DNA of 64,000 nucleotides. Origin: Nocardia takedensis NBRC 100417. Its GTDB lineage: Bacteria > Actinomycetota > Actinomycetes > Mycobacteriales > Mycobacteriaceae. Location: positions 1-64,000 of the forward strand of contig NZ_BAGG01000112.1 of the NCBI RefSeq assembly GCF_000308695.1, in the 5' to 3' direction. The position numbers and the translations under genes were made by a program. Shown here piece by piece: positions 1-17,065 of this stretch. The notes under the pieces are model-generated. The model ran no database searches and was not told where the DNA came from. It was given only the letters and a program-made list of their open reading frames with translations. How positions within the stretch are numbered: position 1 is the first letter of the stretch; each line of letters starts with the position of its first letter.

Positions 1-8326
<8,326 letters not shown>

Positions 8327-8798
8327 CCGTAACCTCGCTTCCGGAACACCACGCAAGCGCTCCCCGACGACACCCGGACAGGACGCGCACCCCAACCGAG
8401 GGCGGCGTCTGCGATTCCAGGTTCAGTTCTCATCAATCAGGCAAAAAAATGTTCATAGGCACTATCTGTTCGAGGCCGATCTTGTTACATGGGCCCGACC
8501 GTGCCTCGTACCCACCGACCGGCTGTGCCGGGACCTCCAGTGCTGACCACCGCAACAATCTACCGTCGCCCACCGCGCCCGACCAACCAAGATCCATAGC
8601 CGACGAACATCGGCGCTGGCAGCGGGCGCGAGTCCGGTTTGCTGGGCCCGTCTCCCCGGCTTGCGCCCGCGCGCCTGCCGCGCGTTCGCCGGGTCGCGAG
8701 GAGGGGGATGGAACCGCCCCGGGGGCCGCCGCGTCTATCGGGATGTAGGTATGTTCGTGCCCGAAGCGGCGGGCGGAGTGCGGGGAGGGGTCGGCGGG
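8327..8798. other. Divergent intergenic region between NRPS-1 and the toxin locus
   Basis: This is 472 bp with no convincing gene. The part near 8425-8500 is locally AT-rich, including an A7 run around 8443-8449, and probably holds the NRPS-1 promoter. The toxin-proximal part is G-rich and carries the GGGGAGGGG ribosome-binding site at 8782-8790. I saw no IdeR/DmdR-type iron box. A GTG/ATG-started extension of the toxin frame is open from 8661, but its predicted N-terminus looks non-coding. Confidence 0.5.
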
Positions 8799-10682
8799 GT
8801 GGGCATCGAAATACCCGAGTCACTGCAATGGGCTGCGAAATACGTTGTGGGCGCGGGTGATTGGCCCGAAGGCGACGAGACGGCGATGCGCCGCGTCGAA
8901 GCCGCGTGGACCGGTCTCGCGCAGAGCCTCGGCGAACTCGACGGCGAGGCCACCCACGCGATCGGCCAGGCGTTGTCCCAGCTCGACGGGGCCACCGGGC
9001 AGGCGCTGGCGCAGCACTGGGACAAACTCGGCGGCGGCAAAGGCGCCTTCGACGGGCTCACCCAACACATCGAGACCCTCGCCGACCAGATCGGCGACGG
9101 CGCCGCCGACATCGAGCACACCAAACTCGTCATCATCGCCTCGCTGGTGATCTTCGCCGTCGAGATGACCATCGCGCTCGCCGAGATGGCCACCGGCGTC
9201 GGCGCCCCCGCGGGCGCGGCCCAAGCCGCCGCCGCCCAGGCCGCCACCAGGATCACCCTCAAGATCGCCATCAAGAAGCTCCTCCAGAGCATCCTGACCA
9301 AAGCCGCCCTCAAAGCCGCGGGACGCGCCGCCCTGCGCGGCGCCTGGGAAGCCGTCCTCGAAGAAGCCGTCCTCGACATCGGCATCAAACTCGCCCAGGT
9401 CGCCACCGACCGCCGCGACCCGCTCTCCAGAGAAGAATGGATCGACTCCGGCAAGACCCTGCTCACGGCCGCCGTCTCCGGGGCCACCGAAGGCGCGCTC
9501 GGCGGGCTCGGCGGCGGCACCGGGACGGGCACCGGAGGCGGTGGGAATCCGCTCACCAACGCGCTGTCGGAGGGGGCCAAGGACGTCGGCGTCGGATTGG
9601 TCGGTGAAGTCGCGGGCGCGGCCACCGACGCCGCGCTCAACGATCAGCCGTTCAGTCTCGAGGATGTGCTCAGCACGGACACGTTGACGTCGTCGCTCGC
9701 GGGCGGGGTGCAGTCCGGGATCGAATCCGCCGGGGAGCGGGGTGGGGATCATTCCTCGGAGGGGGAGGGGTCTGGAGATGGGGGCGGGTCAGAGGACGGG
9801 GACGGAAGCGGCTCTGGGGACGGGAACGGCTCCAGGGACGGGAACCGCTCCGACGCTGGAAACGGGGACCGGGCGGATGAGGGGAACGGCTCCGGGGCGG
9901 GGGACGGCAATGGCTCGGGGGCAGGCGACCGGGGTGATACCGGCAGCGGTCCGCGCGACGGCAATGAAAACGGTCAAGGTGGGGGAAATACTCCCGACAA
10001 CGGCGCGTCGACCAACCCGGCCAATGCCGGCGACTCCTCGAACCAGTCCCAGGGACAGCAGTCTCCCGGCCAGCAGTCCCAGGGACAGAACCCGGGGCAG
10101 CAGTCCCCCACTCAGCAACAGTCCACCGGCGACCAGACGCCGAATCAGCAGTCGCCCGGTCAACAGCAGCCCCCCGGTGACCAGGCGTCCAGCCAGCAGT
10201 CGACTGGTTCGCAGCAGCCCACAGGCGACCAAGCGTCGAACCAGCAGTCACCCGGGCAACAACAGTCCACAGGCGATCACACAGAGAATCAGCAGTCCCA
10301 GAGCTCCCAGCAGTCGCCTGGGCAACAGAACTCCGATCAACAGTCGGGCCAGCAGCAATCCCCAGGGCAGCAGACGCCGGATTCATCACAGTCGAACCCG
10401 CAACAGCCGCACGGTCAGCAGCCGACCGATTCCCAAACCTCCACAGAACAGCCGACCGGTAGCCGAAACGACGCCGACTCGAACGATCCCCAACAGTCCA
10501 CAGGGCAACAGCAGGCTCCCACCCAACAGTCCCCTGACCAGCAGCAGCCGAATCAGCCGTCGGGACAGCAGCAATCGAACGCGGCGCAGTCCGACCAGTC
10601 CTCGAGCCAGTTCTCCTCGAACGGTCAGCCGAACCAACAGGACAGCGGCCAACAGTCCTCGGGTCAGCAGTCGGGCTCCCCC
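8799..10682 (+). CDS. Polymorphic toxin, N-terminal part (CpnT/WXG-like module plus Q/S-rich linker)
   Basis: The start is GTG at 8799, with GGGGAGGGG 8 nt upstream; it gives MGIEIPESLQW, the usual opening of the WXG100-like/CpnT-like N-terminal domain. ATG 8751 is the in-frame alternative. Residues 1-280 are helical with a WPEGDE motif, a hydrophobic helix around residues 110-135 and Ala/Gly-rich amphipathic segments. In this family the module serves secretion, probably by a type VII route, and surface delivery. A Gly/Asp/Ser linker and then irregular QQS-PGQQ-type repeats follow. The literal frame stays open to 13043, but after about 10680 it turns into Arg/Pro-rich text typical of a wrong frame. 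The Q/S/P linker continues in the frame beginning at 10682, so the gene appears split by a one-base slip. Confidence 0.75.
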
Positions 10683-10683
10683 A
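10677..10683 (+). other. Apparent -1 frameshift at a C5 tract in the toxin gene
   Basis: Reading TCC-CCC-AAC keeps the upstream frame. Re-reading one base, or adding one C to the run at 10678-10682, gives QSGSPQPSGSAPQQQ and restores the Q/S/P-rich linker into the downstream 6.4-kb frame. It may be a real indel, a phase-variable tract, programmed slippage or a homopolymer sequencing error; sequence alone cannot decide. Confidence 0.7.
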
Positions 10684-13600
10684 ACCTTCCGGCTCGGCTC
10701 CCCAGCAGCAGACCGGAGCTCAGCAAACGAGCGCTCCGCAGCCCGACCAGTCATCGAGCCAGTCACAGCCGAGTGGTCAACCGCCCCAGAGCGGCACCCA
10801 ACAACCCAGCACCCAGCAGTCCTCGGGTCAGCAATCGACGCCTCCGCAGTCGGGCTCCCCACAACTATCGGGAACGGGCGGCCAGCAGCAGTCCGCAGCG
10901 CAGCCAGCGAACGCTCCACAGCCCTTCCCGGACCACCCGACCCAATCGAATGCGACCGATCAACAAGGCCGTCAGGACGGCGGCCAACAGTCCGGCACCC
11001 AACAACTGTCCGGCCAGCCCGGTAGTCCACAGTCGTCCACCGACCATTCCACTGGCCGTCGAAACGACAGCGACTCCCCCCAGCAAGGCGCACAGTCCGC
11101 CACCGCCCAGCCGGCGACACCACAGTCGCCCACCGGACTCGGCCAGCCCACCACGGCTTCCGAAACCTCACGCGCTCCATCCCAGGCCACCGACCCGAAC
11201 GCCACCGGCACCCCTGTGTCATCCACACCGGTTGGAACGGCCCCGGACGCGACCGCGAACACTCCCCAGTCCGCGGCTGACGCGACCACCACCGCGTCGG
11301 CGACCGCAACAGCGACGCCCGCAACCGCCACCCCTAACCTGGCGGACGCGACGCCGCGCACCACTCCCACCACTGGCGATACCGGCAGCGGTAGTCCAGG
11401 GGCTTCCGCCACTACACCTGCTCCCGCTCGAACCCCGGCCACACCAACCACTCCCGCGACGCCGCCACCCGCATCGCCCGCATCGCCCGCATCGCCCGCA
11501 TCGCCCGCATCGCCCGCATCGCCCGCATCGCCCGCATCGCCCGCATCGCCCGCATCGCCCGCATCGCCCGCGAGCGCGTCTACACAGTCGCCGACCCCGA
11601 ACCGAGCACCCCGCGGCAACGATCCCCAACCTTCCTCAGCGCCGCAGCATTCGGCTGAGCCCCGCCCCGCCGGCACCGCGACCGCGACCGCGAACCCCAC
11701 TTCTCCACAACCTGCGACACCGCCCGAGCACTCACCATCGAATCGGGACGCCGCCTCGGCAGGTTCCCCTCGGACGACCCGCCAGCCTTCGAGGACCGAT
11801 CCACACCCCGACACCTCGCCCAGCCCGAATCAGAGCGAATCCCGCCCGACCGATCTTCAGCCGATCGACACCCACCCCGGCAACTCGGCCTACCCGGCGT
11901 CGCCGCCCTCGCTGCCCAGCGAAACCGGCACCCGACCGAACACCGTGCCGAACGAAGGACGCTCGACCACCCCGCATCCGGGCAACAGCGCCTACCCCAC
12001 CCAGACCACGCCGGACCAGCCTGGTGCACGCCCCTCCCCGCTGTCCGATCTCCCCGACAGTCGCGCGCCGCTGTCCACACCCTCGAATTCCACGACGCCC
12101 CGCACGCCCGAACCCGCGAATACCGGCTTCTCCGACACCCGCGCACCCCAGTCGTCGCCGGCTGACCCGACGCCCCAGCGGCCCCGACAGCAATCCCCGC
12201 TCACCGGCCTACCGGACACACGCGCGCCCCTTTCGACCACCACGCCCGAATCCCACTCGCGCCCGACCCAAGCGCATCCCGCGGACCGACAGCCCCCGAA
12301 CTCCCCGGCCCCCTACCGCCGCACCAGCGAAGACTTCCAGAACTGGTTCAACCAGAAACAACGCGAGCACGACCCGTCGGCAACCCCGTGGGGCGACACC
12401 CCCACCAGGCCCGCCGACACCGATCCGGACACCCGGACACGCCGAAACCCCGGCCCCGATCCGGACCGCTCGCGCACCCCGGAATCGACCACCCCGCAAC
12501 AGAACCGCCCCCACGATCTCGACCCACGACCTGCCCCGGCGTCACCGCCCGCGAGCAACCGCCCACCCTCCCCACCGGTCGGATCACCAGATCACGGAGC
12601 ACAAAGGCCGACCGTTCCAAGCGACAGCTCACCGTCGCGAAACACCAACCCGAACAACTCGAATGACGCCCCCGCGCGCTCCCCCGAGTCCCGCACCAAT
12701 CCCACACCACAATCCATCGATCCGCGTGCGACCACCCCGGCCGCGAACTCCGCCGATCCGAATCACTCCACGGATCCGCGAATCCGGGACACACCGCGAA
12801 CCGATCCGAATTCACGCACCACCCAACCCGATCCGGGCTCCCGCGTTCCTCCCCGCGACCCCGGAATGCCACACCACCAGAACTCGCCGAACCAACACCA
12901 CAACCAACCGAACCCCACCCACACTCCCCCGCACGCGAACCCCCAACAGACCCGTTGGCAGCAACAGATCGAGCAGGCCAGAACCGCGCGGGAGTTCTAC
13001 CGCAATCAACCACCGATCGGTGATCCCACACCGGTCCGGATAGGGCTGGGCGGACCGAATTACGAGGTCCGCCGCTACCGGTTGCCGTCTGGGGAATATG
13101 TCTCGGTGTTGTCGGTACGCGTCCACGTCACACCCAATTCGGATGTCTCACCGCAAGACCTGCAACGTCTGATGGCCAACGCCCAACACACCACCGACGC
13201 CGCGTTCAACAGCGCCCCGAGCCTGCTCAGCGGCGACCGCGTCTTGGTCGATGTGGTCTTCACCAACAATCCGAACGACGCGAATCTCCATGTGCGCGCC
13301 ACCAGCCTCAGCAACCTCGGCGGTAGCCGAGAAGGCTGGTCGCACAACGACAATCCGGCCCGACTGGCCGACAACGTCCGCATGCAGCTCGGACTTATGC
13401 CGACGCTGGGCCGCGACCCGTCTCTCACTCCGGAAGATCTCCGCCAAGTGAGCAACGACGTCGCCAATGCCAATACAAATCCGCCTTTCGACAATCCCTC
13501 ACATATGCGTCCCGAAGGGCCACGCCGACTGGCACCGCTGGAGAGCGCGTCGCATCAGCACGATGTCGAGGATTCGCTCCGCGATGGCAACGAGTTCACC

Positions 13601-16600
13601 GTCGGCGCAGACCCTCGAACCCATCCCTACGGCCGATTGATCAACGACGGTGGACCGACAAGGCCGGGCCGCAGCAACAACTGCCTCGATTGTTCACTCT
13701 CAGCGTTGTCCTCGTTTCACGGTGAACCGCTGGTCTCTGCCCCTCGCTATCCGGATCGGCTACCAAACGGCGATGTAGACAAGCGCAACGGTGAGCACGG
13801 CGGCAGTAAACGCGCGATGCAGTGGATCGGCCGACCGTACGAACACAACTCTGCCAGTGGTCTGCCGATGCCGGCGCAGTTCGCCGAACTACACGATCGG
13901 ATCGCGGCAATGGGGCCGGGCTCCTCCGCCCTGGTAGTGAACACATGGCAAGCTCGCGACCCGAGCGGTAAGCCCATGTTCGACAAAGACGGCAAGCCGA
14001 TCACGGACGGCGCGCATGCCACAGTGATCGTTTACCCACCTGGAGCCTCAGGGCCGGTCTGGTGGGATCCACAGACTGGCCAAACCTCCGATTCACCCCC
14101 AACACACCTGGTGAACCGAACCTGTGACCTTTGGTCGATTCCTATACCACCCAATGGAGGAGTGAGCAATCATGCCGGACCGGTTCCGAACCATGGATCA
14201 AGCGCAGGAGTACCTGCGGGAAATCTATCCGATGCAGCAGTTTCGGATCCTGGAGAGCGAGTTCGGGTGGGTGGCCCGGCCGGTGCTGACTCAGGAGGAG
14301 ATCGAAGCGGGGGAAGGCCTGGGCCTGGGGAACTACGTGATCGACAAGCAGACCGGCCGGGTCAGCGCACACCGGAGTCTGCCCCCGGATCTGATCGGGG
14401 AGGAGTACGACCAAGCGATCCGATCGGGACAGGCGAAGCCGGGCGAGCAGGTGTATCCCCGGGACTGGGAAGTCCGGGTGGAACTGTTGCGCGAGAGCCC
14501 GAACGAGGTGGAGTACCGGGTGACCGCCCAGAACGTGACTCGACCGTCGGAGCCCCCGATCGTCCAATACCTGCTGATCGACAAGAACACCGGCAGCTTC
14601 CGCACGAATCCACCGCAGATGCATCAAGCCGCGCGGGAAGCGGCGAGCTGGGCGGAAGCTCTCAGCCGGGGCTGGAGGTGGCCCCCGGACGGGACGTTCC
14701 TGTTCTGAACCCCACCCGGGACACCGAACCGACGAACGGCTCGACCACACCTCTCGACGCGTCGACCTCGCAGAACGCCACCGAATCGCTCTCTCCGAAC
14801 ACCGCTTCAGGAGTCGACCGCAGTGCAGCCTCCGCTACTGACCAGTCAGCAGGTCCGGGAACACCTCCGCACTCATCTTCGACAGGATCGCCACTTCACG
14901 GTGACGGAGACCAAGCACGGGTGGGCGTGCCAGACCGAACCGACAGCGGAGGAACGAGCGACCGGTCAAGACCTGGGGCTGGGCTGCTACATGGTCAACA
15001 AACGGACCGGGGTGATCACGGCACATTCGAGTCTGGACCCGATGACGATCGGGGAGATGTACGACGAGGCGATCGAAGCGGGGAATCCGGTCCAGGGGTT
15101 CCAAGTGTACCCGCCGACCTGGCGGGTTCAGCTACGGACGAACTGGGAGACCGAACACGAGATCGAGTACCGGGTGACAGCGGAATCCCTGATTCAACCG
15201 CCTCTTCCGCCGATCGACCTCACTCTGCGGATCAACAAGAACAATCAGCGATTCCAGACCGATCCACCGACTGCACACGAGGTCGGCATCCAGGCGATGA
15301 GCTGGGCGGAGTTCAACAGCCGGAACGGGACCTGGCCACAGACCGCGACGTTCGAGTTCTGAACGACCCCACGATCACCTCGGACGCCGAGACGCCGACG
15401 AGATCCGAGGCGGAATCACCCGACAACGCGGAATCGGTCTCCGGCAGAAACACGGACGTACCTGCGGTAGATCCTTCCGACTCGACAGAGCGAGATCGCA
15501 AGCCCGATCAGGTCGCGCCTACGGACGCTGTTACCGCGAACTCCGCGTCTGCGGAGACGTCACAGCAGGCGACGGATGCGGGCTCTGCACGCGATACCGG
15601 TCCGACTCCGACCGGATCGATCCACGGCCAGCCCACGGTCGCATCTCCGGCAGCAACGGTCGGTACCGGCCAGCCGGGCGGCATCACACCTGACAGCGCG
15701 ACGACAACGCGCCCGACCCTGAGCGCTTCGAAGCCGTCCGTCACCGAGGCGACTGTCGAGAAGCCCGCGCGGACCGCACCATCGACGACCGGCGACCACA
15801 CCAGGTCTGACGATCCCCATCGCTCGGCACCCGAGGACAAAGAGCCCGGTACGGTGCCGACCGACACCCGCGATCCGCGCTCGACCGGCACGTTATCCCC
15901 GGAGGACGCAACCGACCGGCACACGGACTCGCCCCCGCACAGCACCACCCACACCTCGACCAGCACATCGATCGGCGACGATCCCGCCACCCACCGTGTG
16001 CGCGAGAATCTCCGCAACGAGGGCGATTTCGACGTCATCTTCCACGCCGACAGGAACGGCAACCCGCTCGAGGACCTCACGCCGCGACAGATCGCCGAAG
16101 CGATCCGCGACAACCCCGCCTACACGCCCGGCACCCCGGTCCGACTGGTCGCCTGCAATGCCGCGAACAACCCGGATCTCGCCCAGCAACTGGCCGACGA
16201 ACTCGGCGCATCGGTCCACGCCCCTACCGAAGCCGTCGGTGTCCCCAACCGCCCCGACTCCCCCGCCCACGTCCGCGATGGCGGCGCATGGGTGACCTAT
16301 CACCCCACAGACTCCGATGGTGACGCGCCGGAGCCGGCGAGGACCGAAGCGCCGACCGGCCCCGTCGAACACGAACCGAGCGACATCGATTACATGGGCG
16401 ATGATCGACCGGAGGAGGGTTCAGTTGACCCACCACGCGGCATACCGCTGGATCCCCAACCCACCTGGCATGGCCAGACCGCGGGCAGAATGCGGCATTT
16501 CCGCGGCGAAGCGCTGGATGTCAGCGGACTGTCTCCGGAGGAACAGATCGAAGTCCTGCGAAGAGAAGCGGAAGCACTGGCGAACGAGGCGATCAACGCA

Positions 16601-17065
16601 CCCCATGGCGGAACAGAGCATATTCCGCCGGGACGCAATCGCCGCGATTCGGGTTGTGCGGGAAGCTTTGTGCACAACGATGTGATGACCACACATACGA
16701 GTACTACCAAGATGCACGGCCAGAAGGCGCCGGAAACCCACCCCGTGATCAGGGACATGCTCCAACAGGTCGCGGACGCGGCCGAGGGGAAGGTCGGTCT
16801 CGGCCACGGAAAGTGCGCGGAGATATCCCTGATCAGTGATCGCCTTCACCAGGTCGACCCCAGCGGCACTCAGCTGAGTACAATCCCCGAGGCGCGAGCG
16901 GTGCTCGAGGGCGGAGTGATGCACACCCGTCAGATCGGCGATCTGGCCAGCAGAGATGAAGAATCCGCTCGTCATGGTGATTTTCTGCCGCCGTGCCGAA
17001 CCTGCGCACAGATACTTCCGCAACTAGGAATCAAGGTCGCGACGCCTGAAGGTGGAGGCTCATGA
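10682..17065 (+). CDS. Polymorphic toxin, C-terminal part: linker, Tox-PL domain, LVAC-type pretoxin domain, YwqJ-like deaminase
   Basis: The frame has no stop from the slip site to 17065 (about 2,127 codons). In order it contains: a Q/S/P linker with (ASP)11; around 12955-13560 a folded segment with FNSAPSLLSGDR and VDVVFTNNP that I cannot name; at 13630-14150 a papain-fold Tox-PL-like domain (NNCLDC Cys codon 13682-13684, GAHATVIV His codon 14014-14016, WDPQTG Asp codon 14066-14068); a hydrophilic stretch that overlaps two other genes in another frame; T/S/P linkers; near 16000-16310 a domain with FDVIFHAD and VRLVACNAA, as seen before toxin tips; and a C-terminal YwqJ-type deaminase (KCAEISLISD with Cys codon 16814-16816, PPCRTC at 16988-17005, presumed zinc site). 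Its TGA stop overlaps the SUKH-3 start (ATGA). Whether it is translated as one chain through 14166-15362 is unproven. Confidence 0.7.
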   Translation, partial: QPSGSAPQQQTGAQQTSAPQPDQSSSQSQPSGQPPQSGTQQPSTQQSSGQQSTPPQSGSPQLSGTGGQQQSAAQPANAPQPFPDHPTQSNATDQQGRQDGGQQSGTQQLSGQPGSPQSSTDHSTGRRNDSDSPQQGAQSATAQPATPQSPTGLGQPTTASETSRAPSQATDPNATGTPVSSTPVGTAPDATANTPQSAADATTTASATATATPATATPNLADATPRTTPTTGDTGSGSPGASATTPAPARTPATPTTPATPPPASPASPASPASPASPASPASPASPASPASPASPASASTQSPTPNRAPRGNDPQPSSAPQHSAEPRPAGTATATANPTSPQPATPPEHSPSNRDAASAGSPRTTRQPSRTDPHPDTSPSPNQSESRPTDLQPIDTHPGNSAYPASPPSLPSETGTRPNTVPNEGRSTTPHPGNSAYPTQTTPDQPGARPSPLSDLPDSRAPLSTPSNSTTPRTPEPANTGFSDTRAPQSSPADPTPQRPRQQSPLTGLPDTRAPLSTTTPESHSRPTQAHPADRQPPNSPAPYRRTSEDFQNWFNQKQREHDPSATPWGDTPTRPADTDPDTRTRRNPGPDPDRSRTPESTTPQQNRPHDLDPRPAPASPPASNRPPSPPVGSPDHGAQRPTVPSDSSPSRNTNPNNSNDAPARSPESRTNPTPQSIDPRATTPAANSADPNHSTDPRIRDTPRTDPNSRTTQPDPGSRVPPRDPGMPHHQNSPNQHHNQPNPTHTPPHANPQQTRWQQQIEQARTAREFYRNQPPIGDPTPVRIGLGGPNYEVRRYRLPSGEYVSVLSVRVHVTPNSDVSPQDLQRLMANAQHTTDAAFNSAPSLLSGDRVLVDVVFTNNPNDANLHVRATSLSNLGGSREGWSHNDNPARLADNVRMQLGLMPTLGRDPSLTPEDLRQVSNDVANANTNPPFDNPSHMRPEGPRRLAPLESASHQHDVEDSLRDGNEFTVGADPRTHPYGRLINDGGPTRPGRSNNCLDCSLSALSSFHGEPLVSAPRYPDRLPNGDVDKRNGEHGGSKRAMQWIGRPYEHNSASGLPMPAQFAELHDRIAAMGPGSSALVVNTWQARDPSGKPMFDKDGKPITDGAHATVIVYPPGASGPVWWDPQTGQTSDSPPTHLVNRTCDLWSIPIPPNGGVSNHAGPVPNHGSSAGVPAGNLSDAAVSDPGERVRVGGPAGADSGGDRSGGRPGPGELRDRQADRPGQRTPESAPGSDRGGVRPSDPIGTGEAGRAGVSPGLGSPGGTVAREPERGGVPGDRPERDSTVGAPDRPIPADRQEHRQLPHESTADASSRAGSGELGGSSQPGLEVAPGRDVPVLNPTRDTEPTNGSTTPLDASTSQNATESLSPNTASGVDRSAASATDQSAGPGTPPHSSSTGSPLHGDGDQARVGVPDRTDSGGTSDRSRPGAGLLHGQQTDRGDHGTFESGPDDDRGDVRRGDRSGESGPGVPSVPADLAGSATDELGDRTRDRVPGDSGIPDSTASSADRPHSADQQEQSAIPDRSTDCTRGRHPGDELGGVQQPERDLATDRDVRVLNDPTITSDAETPTRSEAESPDNAESVSGRNTDVPAVDPSDSTERDRKPDQVAPTDAVTANSASAETSQQATDAGSARDTGPTPTGSIHGQPTVASPAATVGTGQPGGITPDSATTTRPTLSASKPSVTEATVEKPARTAPSTTGDHTRSDDPHRSAPEDKEPGTVPTDTRDPRSTGTLSPEDATDRHTDSPPHSTTHTSTSTSIGDDPATHRVRENLRNEGDFDVIFHADRNGNPLEDLTPRQIAEAIRDNPAYTPGTPVRLVACNAANNPDLAQQLADELGASVHAPTEAVGVPNRPDSPAHVRDGGAWVTYHPTDSDGDAPEPARTEAPTGPVEHEPSDIDYMGDDRPEEGSVDPPRGIPLDPQPTWHGQTAGRMRHFRGEALDVSGLSPEEQIEVLRREAEALANEAINAPHGGTEHIPPGRNRRDSGCAGSFVHNDVMTTHTSTTKMHGQKAPETHPVIRDMLQQVADAAEGKVGLGHGKCAEISLISDRLHQVDPSGTQLSTIPEARAVLEGGVMHTRQIGDLASRDEESARHGDFLPPCRTCAQILPQLGIKVATPEGGGS
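11471..11569 (+). repeat. Eleven perfect tandem copies of a 9-bp unit (Ala-Ser-Pro)
   Basis: The unit GCATCGCCC is repeated 11 times without mismatch and encodes (ASP)11 in the toxin linker frame. Because the unit is 9 bp, copy-number change alters linker length without shifting the frame. Confidence 0.97.
14172..14708 (+). CDS. Putative immunity protein 1, nested in the toxin frame
   Basis: The gene encodes 178 aa. ATG 14172 is preceded by GGAGGAG 10-11 nt upstream. The protein is a normal-looking globular sequence (GLGNYVIDKQTGRVSAHRSL; later IDKNTGSF and SWAE), with two IDK-TG type beta-rich segments and a conserved FGW, resembling YrhB/Imm35-like immunity proteins; I hold that family call only loosely. 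It directly follows the Tox-PL domain, so it is the obvious candidate to neutralise it in the cytoplasm. It is an evident paralogue of the gene at 14823 (shared G-LGLG-Y-K-TG, S-L, Y-AI, VYP-W, EYRVTA, WAE). The whole gene overlaps the toxin frame, which stays open in the next frame with a Ser/Gly/Asp/Arg-rich translation. Confidence 0.75.
   Translation: MPDRFRTMDQAQEYLREIYPMQQFRILESEFGWVARPVLTQEEIEAGEGLGLGNYVIDKQTGRVSAHRSLPPDLIGEEYDQAIRSGQAKPGEQVYPRDWEVRVELLRESPNEVEYRVTAQNVTRPSEPPIVQYLLIDKNTGSFRTNPPQMHQAAREAASWAEALSRGWRWPPDGTFLF
14823..15362 (+). CDS. Putative immunity protein 2, tandem paralogue, nested in the toxin frame
   Basis: The gene encodes 179 aa and is clearly homologous along its length to the product of 14172-14708 (shared GLGCYMVNKRTG, VYPPTWRV, IEYRVTAE, SWAEF, terminal F-F). 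The ATG at 14823 has only a weak upstream ribosome site. Like its neighbour it lies entirely inside the open toxin frame. The toxin-frame translation after each copy begins with the same text (V-VLN-PT), so gene plus following linker look like a tandemly duplicated unit. Likely role: a diverged or alternative-specificity immunity protein for papain-like toxin tips. This is inferred from position and homology only. Confidence 0.72.
   Translation: MQPPLLTSQQVREHLRTHLRQDRHFTVTETKHGWACQTEPTAEERATGQDLGLGCYMVNKRTGVITAHSSLDPMTIGEMYDEAIEAGNPVQGFQVYPPTWRVQLRTNWETEHEIEYRVTAESLIQPPLPPIDLTLRINKNNQRFQTDPPTAHEVGIQAMSWAEFNSRNGTWPQTATFEF

Noticed and set aside
11471..11569. CRISPR-like repeat array
   Set aside because: Units are 9 bp and contiguous without spacers and encode Ala-Ser-Pro in frame; this is a coding microsatellite.
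10683..13043. Continuation of the toxin N-terminal frame to 13043
   Set aside because: After the C5 tract this frame encodes Arg/Pro/His-rich text including a long His-Arg-Pro run from the ASP repeat, while the -1 frame continues the Q/S/P linker and then enters folded domains.
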